Part shown: piece by piece, positions 8,401 to 10,421 of the stretch
Layout: every line of letters starts with the position of its first letter
How positions within the stretch are numbered: position 1 is the stretch's first letter
Assembly (NCBI GenBank): GCA_012800565.1
Contig: JAAZIZ010000130.1
Location: 1-10,421 of the forward strand
Direction: 5' to 3'
Origin: Lentisphaerota bacterium
Lineage (GTDB): Bacteria; Verrucomicrobiota; Lentisphaeria; Oligosphaerales; Oligosphaeraceae
Length of the DNA stretch: 10,421 nucleotides
Made by a program: the position numbers and the translations under genes
Notes under the pieces: model-generated
What the model was told of the DNA's origin: nothing
The model's database searches: none
What the model saw: the letters and a program-made list of their open reading frames with translations, nothing else

Positions 8401-8759
8401 GGCAGCAGCAGCCAGCCTTGGCGATGCAGATTAAACTGCAGGGACATACTGCCACTCGCACTGTCTTCGCCAATCTGCAGTTTGCCGTGCACAGTTGACA
8501 GCGAGCTGTCCAGTGGCGGCAAAGGCGGTTTGACCGTTTCGGGCGGGTATGCTTTTTGCCAAAGGGCGGTGAATTCAGTATAAGGCAGGAAGATGCCGCG
8601 ATTGTCCTTTTCGAAAGTCTCCCAGAGACGCTGGTACGGAATATAGATGTTTTTTTCCGGCGGCGCTACCGGTTGTTCCTGCGCCCGCATCGGACGGACA
8701 AGGCCGGTCAGCACGGCCGCAATCAGGACAATCAAACTCAAGCCTCTTGTATGCTTCAT
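5466..8759 (-). CDS. Large signal-peptide protein with three C-terminal transmembrane helices, PVC-type, function unknown
   Basis: From ATG 8759 the product is 1097 aa. GGAG lies 6 nt upstream of this start, and residues 1-26 form a signal peptide (cut near MRA). The frame stays open to an ATG at 8903, but that codon abuts a repeat and lacks an export signal, so I prefer 8759. Residues 38-71 carry a motif (IYIPYQRLWETFEKDN then RGIFLPYTEFTALWQKAY) that I associate with large surface or envelope proteins of planctomycetes and relatives. About 900 residues of beta-rich, Leu/Gln/Pro-rich extracytoplasmic sequence follow. Three membrane segments lie at about 1001-1018, 1022-1038 and 1052-1065, with RQK and RRR on the predicted inner side, then a cytoplasmic Pro-rich tail of about 30 residues. 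This topology suits an anchored envelope protein. No enzymatic motif is visible and I do not know its function. Confidence 0.87.
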   Translation of the reverse strand: MKHTRGLSLIVLIAAVLTGLVRPMRAQEQPVAPPEKNIYIPYQRLWETFEKDNRGIFLPYTEFTALWQKAYPPETVKPPLPPLDSSLSTVHGKLQIGEDSASGSMSLQFNLHRQGWLLLPLQLADCAISDFQSSQPAQLIFEPQKGYAVLLQNSTLQPPPLQITLQFSCMLKKAPGLHILDFAAPPCPINAWEAVIPQPNLKINVADDGTVKRELPGDDQHTRVTLQLGSNARLYLAWTPKSEGAKGLPPVIYADSTQKILLENGLLRSQSLCRLEVSRSPLPQLELLLPADCRITQVYSENIRQWKTAPGPSGTQQLKLEFHEPLLGQQSFSLEMEKPYEPGTTELPCWQVPEALRQTGRVGIFVGEAQKAEVQERLGLTEIAALATDFQETSLPITAAFRFATAPWKLSCRVENLQAALEAESASIFFITPGDLTYHLNCQIKTGPVGIFQTFISLPADLKLDSCQVSSGPDSGSCLKEHFLAEEQSGRRVLRLSLNRQCKDLHISLRLSKPLRHPELLTPGLPPVSLPLSLAHLQDDNVQSESGRIAVCAHSSLRLTQGSSSSLHETMLSELSLKGLPKDILPVLAYRYLSTSPLPQLTLQADRRAAQTTVSQLQTVALLSGNLLTMKTDLQIEVLYSGRKHLPLTMTAGLAQRLKILTRGYRLVPDEGSDSKPGWENFILQGEKEFLGRQQVILEWSEELGELPPGESRQINCQQIMPRQVDRSWGQIVLMKSEMTDLRVAESQNLIPIDPRFDLRDGLNLPNAATAYSFHGDWQLSLLVTRYQNVPVKSTSIERGLVRMVRTKNGQTSVQACYLLRSLQQRLELRLPPQAQFDNAPVRLGNQPVPLERGEEQQYFVPLVSHRQGELMLLELRYLLPESIRDFPVPLFPADTALQQVYLSVHLPDDRAVIGRTGPWNDENVWVVRGLFNVYPRARMADEQLLNWLCADSLQNFPREHLSSFVTAGRPILFSALHPQDDKGTATMVIRTAPVWLAKTLPLLLILGLGLLLCRAALRQKLLAIGAGLSVLGALAVFQPWLTYALLSNASALAAFIVAVVWLLFRRRGCQPCSAPKPDNPPDAPPPPTPAPEQPTV

Positions 8760-8797
8760 CGTCTTCTCCATCTCGTTAGCTGTCTCAGGCAGAACAT

Positions 8798-8826
8798 AAT
8801 TTAACAGACGCCGGATGATTGGACAA
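8798..8826 (-). promoter_or_regulatory. Candidate sigma-70-like promoter for the large membrane-protein gene
   Basis: Reading on the minus strand, TTGTCC (8826-8821) and TAAATT (8803-8798) match 4 of 6 positions each of the -35 and -10 consensus, with a 17-bp spacer. They lie about 39 bp before the start codon at 8759. Neighbouring sequence is AT-rich. Consensus matches of this quality occur by chance, so this is only a candidate. Confidence 0.3.
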
Positions 8827-8903
8827 AATATACTATAAGCTCTGAAATACATTTCTGCCCTCCGCCCAAGCCTCGGAAAAGAAGAAATCCGGGTGCCAGG
8901 CAT

Positions 8904-8949
8904 TTCAATGAAGAAGAACTAACCGCCAAGCACGCCAAGAGCGCCAAGG
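8904..8949. repeat. 46-bp direct repeat, copy 1 (left boundary of the repeat block)
   Basis: This segment starts ttcaatgaagaagaactaac and continues into three 9-bp cgccaag units. It matches 9160-9205 at 44 of 46 positions. The two copies sit at either end of the repeat-rich intergenic block. Both contain the same AT-rich leader before the 'accgccaag' units, so the repeated unit is longer than the short motif alone. Confidence 0.85.
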
Positions 8950-9098
8950 GGGGTGTTTTAGCAATTGTGGACTTTGTGGATAGACATTGAAGGATAATTA
9001 ACCGCCAAGAACGCCAAGAACGCCAAGGGGGTGTTTTAGCAATTGTGGACTTTGTGGACAGGCATTGAAGAATAATTAACCGCCAAGAACGCCAAGAA
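8920..9098. repeat. Tandem composite repeat, about 79 bp per copy (two copies plus a partial third)
   Basis: Copy 1 starts at 8920, copy 2 at 8999 and a partial third at 9077. Each full copy has three 9-bp 'accgccaag / acgccaaga' units, a G-run, the segment tgttttagcaattgtggac, a second 9-bp-spaced GTGGAC, then cattgaag and ataat. Copies 1 and 2 differ by five substitutions and one G in the run. The third copy keeps only the first 22 bp. The open frames across it exist because the short unit is a multiple of three; I do not regard them as genes. It lies between two minus-strand genes. Confidence 0.9.
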
Positions 9099-9130
9099 AT
9101 TGCTGCCCGGTCTCTCATCCTCTTTCCCTC

Positions 9131-9207
9131 TTCCTTTGCGTCCTTTGCGTCCTTTGCGGTTCAATAAAGAAGAACTAACCGCCAAGAACGCCAAGAGCGC
9201 CAAGGAA
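9131..9207. repeat. Long imperfect inverted repeat built from two different 9-bp repeats
   Basis: The left arm (9131-9161) consists of three 9-bp cctttgcgt-type units ending in gcggtt. The right arm (9177-9207) consists of cgccaaga-type units beginning aaccgcc. The arms pair over 31 positions with six mismatches in DNA, one of them a G-U wobble in RNA, around a 15-nt loop. No T-run follows on either strand, so it is not a standard intrinsic terminator, although it lies about 50 bp downstream of the KamA-family gene and could affect its transcript end. Confidence 0.75.
9160..9205. repeat. 46-bp direct repeat, copy 2 (right boundary of the repeat block)
   Basis: This is the second copy of the segment at 8904-8949, with two substitutions. 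It supplies the loop and right arm of the inverted repeat at 9131-9207. After it, 9208-9253 is unremarkable sequence leading to the end of the KamA-family gene. Confidence 0.85.
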
Positions 9208-9253
9208 ATAAGAGCCACCTACCATCTGCTTCCCCTCGGCTGCTGCCCCGGAA

Positions 9254-10339
9254 TCAGAAATAGGGCACTGCCAGCCCTGCGTAATTCCGGTAAATGACCT
9301 CTCCGGCGCTGTTTTTGCCCAGGGTCACATCAGGCTCCAGGCGGATTTTGCCGGCTCCGTGGGGCAAATCAAAAGCATAAGCCGGCAGAGCCAGGCCGCT
9401 GATTCGGCCCCGCAGGGCATCAAGCAGCTCCAGCCCTTTTTCAACCCCGGTGCGGAAATGCATGGTGCCGGCGATGGGGTCGCCGTGAAAAAGATAATAT
9501 GGCTTGATTTTGAGACGCAGCAGCCCGAGCAGGAGTGCGCTTAGTGCTTCCGGCGTATCGTTGATGCCTTTCAGCAGGACCGTCTGATTTACCACCGGGA
9601 TGCCGGCCCGGAGGAGGTTGTCGGCGGCCCGGGCGGCCTCCGGGGTCAATTCCCGGGCGTGATTGAAATGGGTGGCTAGCCAGGCAGGTTTGCCGCTGGC
9701 GAGCAGGCGGCAGAAGTCCGGTTCCAGGCGTTGCGGCAAGGTCACTGGCAGGCGGCTGCCGAAGCGCAGAATCTGGATATTCTCAACCGCGCTGAACTCG
9801 GCGATGATTTCCGCCAGGACTGTTTCGGGCAGGAGCAGCGGGTCACCGCCGGAAATCAGCACTTCCCGCAGTCCGGGCTGATGGCGCATATACTCGGCGG
9901 CGGCCTTGATTTCGGAACGGCTGGGGCTGCCCATGTCCAGGCCCCAGTGGCGTTTGCGCATGCAGTGCCGGCAATGTACTGCGCAGTAGTTCCCGGTGAT
10001 GAACAGTGCCCGGTCGGGATAGCGGTGCACCAGGCGCGGGACCGGCGAGCTGCGCTCTTCGGCCAGGGCGTCCGGCTCGCCGGGGCCGTCCTGCAATTCA
10101 GCCGGGTCAGGCAGGCACTGGCGCAGGATCGGGTCTTGGCAGTCGTTGCTTTCCACCAGGGACAGGTAATAGGGCGTGACCAGCAGCGGATAGCGTTGCT
10201 GGGTGGCCTGACGACCTGCCAGGCTGTCCGCCGGCAAGGCGAGACGTTGCTGCAGTTCCTCCAGGCTGGTCAGGGAGTTGGCCCGCTGCCAGCGCCAGTC
10301 CTGCCACTGTTCAGGGGTAATTCCGGGGAAAAAATGCAT
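9254..10339 (-). CDS. kamA: KamA-family radical SAM protein (lysine 2,3-aminomutase-like)
   Basis: The product is 361 aa. Family members use a [4Fe-4S] cluster, S-adenosylmethionine and PLP to move the amino group of lysine from C2 to C3. The N-terminal DWRWQ (14-18) is typical of KamA proteins. The cluster motif is CAVHCRHC (C119, C123, C126), followed by RKRHWG. GGDPL at 164-168 fits SAM binding. The PLP lysine is K331 in FDLPHGAGK. Asp287 in HGDPIAGTMHFRT and Asp324 match the two residues that hold the lysine amino groups in clostridial KamA. The protein is shorter than clostridial KamA (about 416 aa) and nearer in length to EpmB, the EF-P-modifying relative. Neither EF-P, an EpmA homologue nor an acetyltransferase (ablB) lies beside it. 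Free lysine as substrate is therefore the better guess but unproven. The start codon has only a weak ribosome binding site. Confidence 0.88.
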   Translation of the reverse strand: MHFFPGITPEQWQDWRWQRANSLTSLEELQQRLALPADSLAGRQATQQRYPLLVTPYYLSLVESNDCQDPILRQCLPDPAELQDGPGEPDALAEERSSPVPRLVHRYPDRALFITGNYCAVHCRHCMRKRHWGLDMGSPSRSEIKAAAEYMRHQPGLREVLISGGDPLLLPETVLAEIIAEFSAVENIQILRFGSRLPVTLPQRLEPDFCRLLASGKPAWLATHFNHARELTPEAARAADNLLRAGIPVVNQTVLLKGINDTPEALSALLLGLLRLKIKPYYLFHGDPIAGTMHFRTGVEKGLELLDALRGRISGLALPAYAFDLPHGAGKIRLEPDVTLGKNSAGEVIYRNYAGLAVPYF

Positions 10340-10351
10340 GGTCGTGCTCTA

Positions 10352-10396
10352 CCGCAGGCCGCAATTGCGGCCTGCGGAGTGTTTTTTTGGGGGGGG
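10352..10396. promoter_or_regulatory. Perfect 26-bp palindrome followed by T7G8 run, upstream of the KamA-family gene
   Basis: Bases 10352-10377 are perfectly self-complementary (arm ccgcaggccgcaa and its reverse complement). Four bases later come seven T (10382-10388) and eight G (10389-10396) on the + strand. As a + strand transcript this resembles an intrinsic terminator, but no + strand gene precedes it; it would end antisense transcription through the KamA-family gene or serve a gene beyond the window. As a minus-strand leader it is a GC-rich hairpin ending 12 nt before the start codon, next to the ribosome binding region. An operator role is also possible. Confidence 0.55.
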
Positions 10397-10421
10397 TGTT
10401 CAGGGTTCAGTCGGCCAGTCG

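Noticed and set aside
8760..8903. A 48-residue N-terminal extension of the large membrane protein from ATG 8903
   Set aside because: The ATG at 8759 has a properly spaced GGAG and starts a clear signal peptide, while 8903 abuts the repeat block.
8904..9205. CRISPR array
   Set aside because: Repeats are adjacent or separated by similar sequence instead of unique spacers of constant length, and no cas genes are present.
8801..9297. Several overlapping open frames of 60-105 codons in the repeat block on both strands
   Set aside because: They are repeats translated; a 9-bp unit keeps frames open and the peptides are internal duplications without any domain.

Overview
This window carries five full-length genes in two oppositely oriented groups, separated and flanked by intergenic repeats with a 9-bp unit. 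The gene mix is a secreted double beta-helix protein, an M19 dipeptidase-like protein, a GH29 fucosidase, a very large signal-peptide protein with a C-terminal membrane domain, and a KamA-type radical SAM enzyme. Together with the intergenic 'cgccaag' and 'gtcggac' repeats, this resembles a bacterium of the PVC group, possibly a Lentisphaerae/Victivallales-like organism from a glycan-rich habitat such as the gut. The assignment is inferred from style of gene content; no rRNA or other phylogenetic marker is present.

Layout. Bases 1-72 are a 9-bp tandem array cut by the left edge. Bases 73-407 are a leader region with one perfect 9-bp-stem palindrome. On the + strand, a secreted two-beta-helix protein (408-2828) overlaps by 4 bp an M19-like protein (2825-4060), so the two are almost certainly translated together. 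They converge on a minus-strand pair: the large signal-peptide protein (8759-5466) followed after 50 bp by a GH29 alpha-L-fucosidase (5415-4147). Bases 8904-9253 hold no gene but contain a dense composite of repeats: tandem copies of about 79 bp, a 46-bp direct repeat at both ends of the block, and an imperfect inverted repeat with a 31-nt arm. A KamA-family gene (10339-9254, minus) follows, with a perfect 26-bp palindrome and a T7G8 run just upstream of its start.

How the genes might work together. The beta-helix protein and the fucosidase both fit breakdown of complex, possibly host-derived fucosylated glycans. One is predicted to be exported; the other lacks a signal peptide and would act on imported oligosaccharides. 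The M19-like protein is translationally coupled to the beta-helix protein but appears to lack two of the usual metal ligands, so its chemistry is uncertain. The large membrane protein is of a type I associate with planctomycetes and relatives and has no known function. The KamA-family gene looks independent of the rest.

I see no defence system, CRISPR array, transposase, phage gene or RNA gene. The least explained items are the M19-like protein with altered active-site residues, the repeat block, and the palindrome in front of the KamA-family gene.
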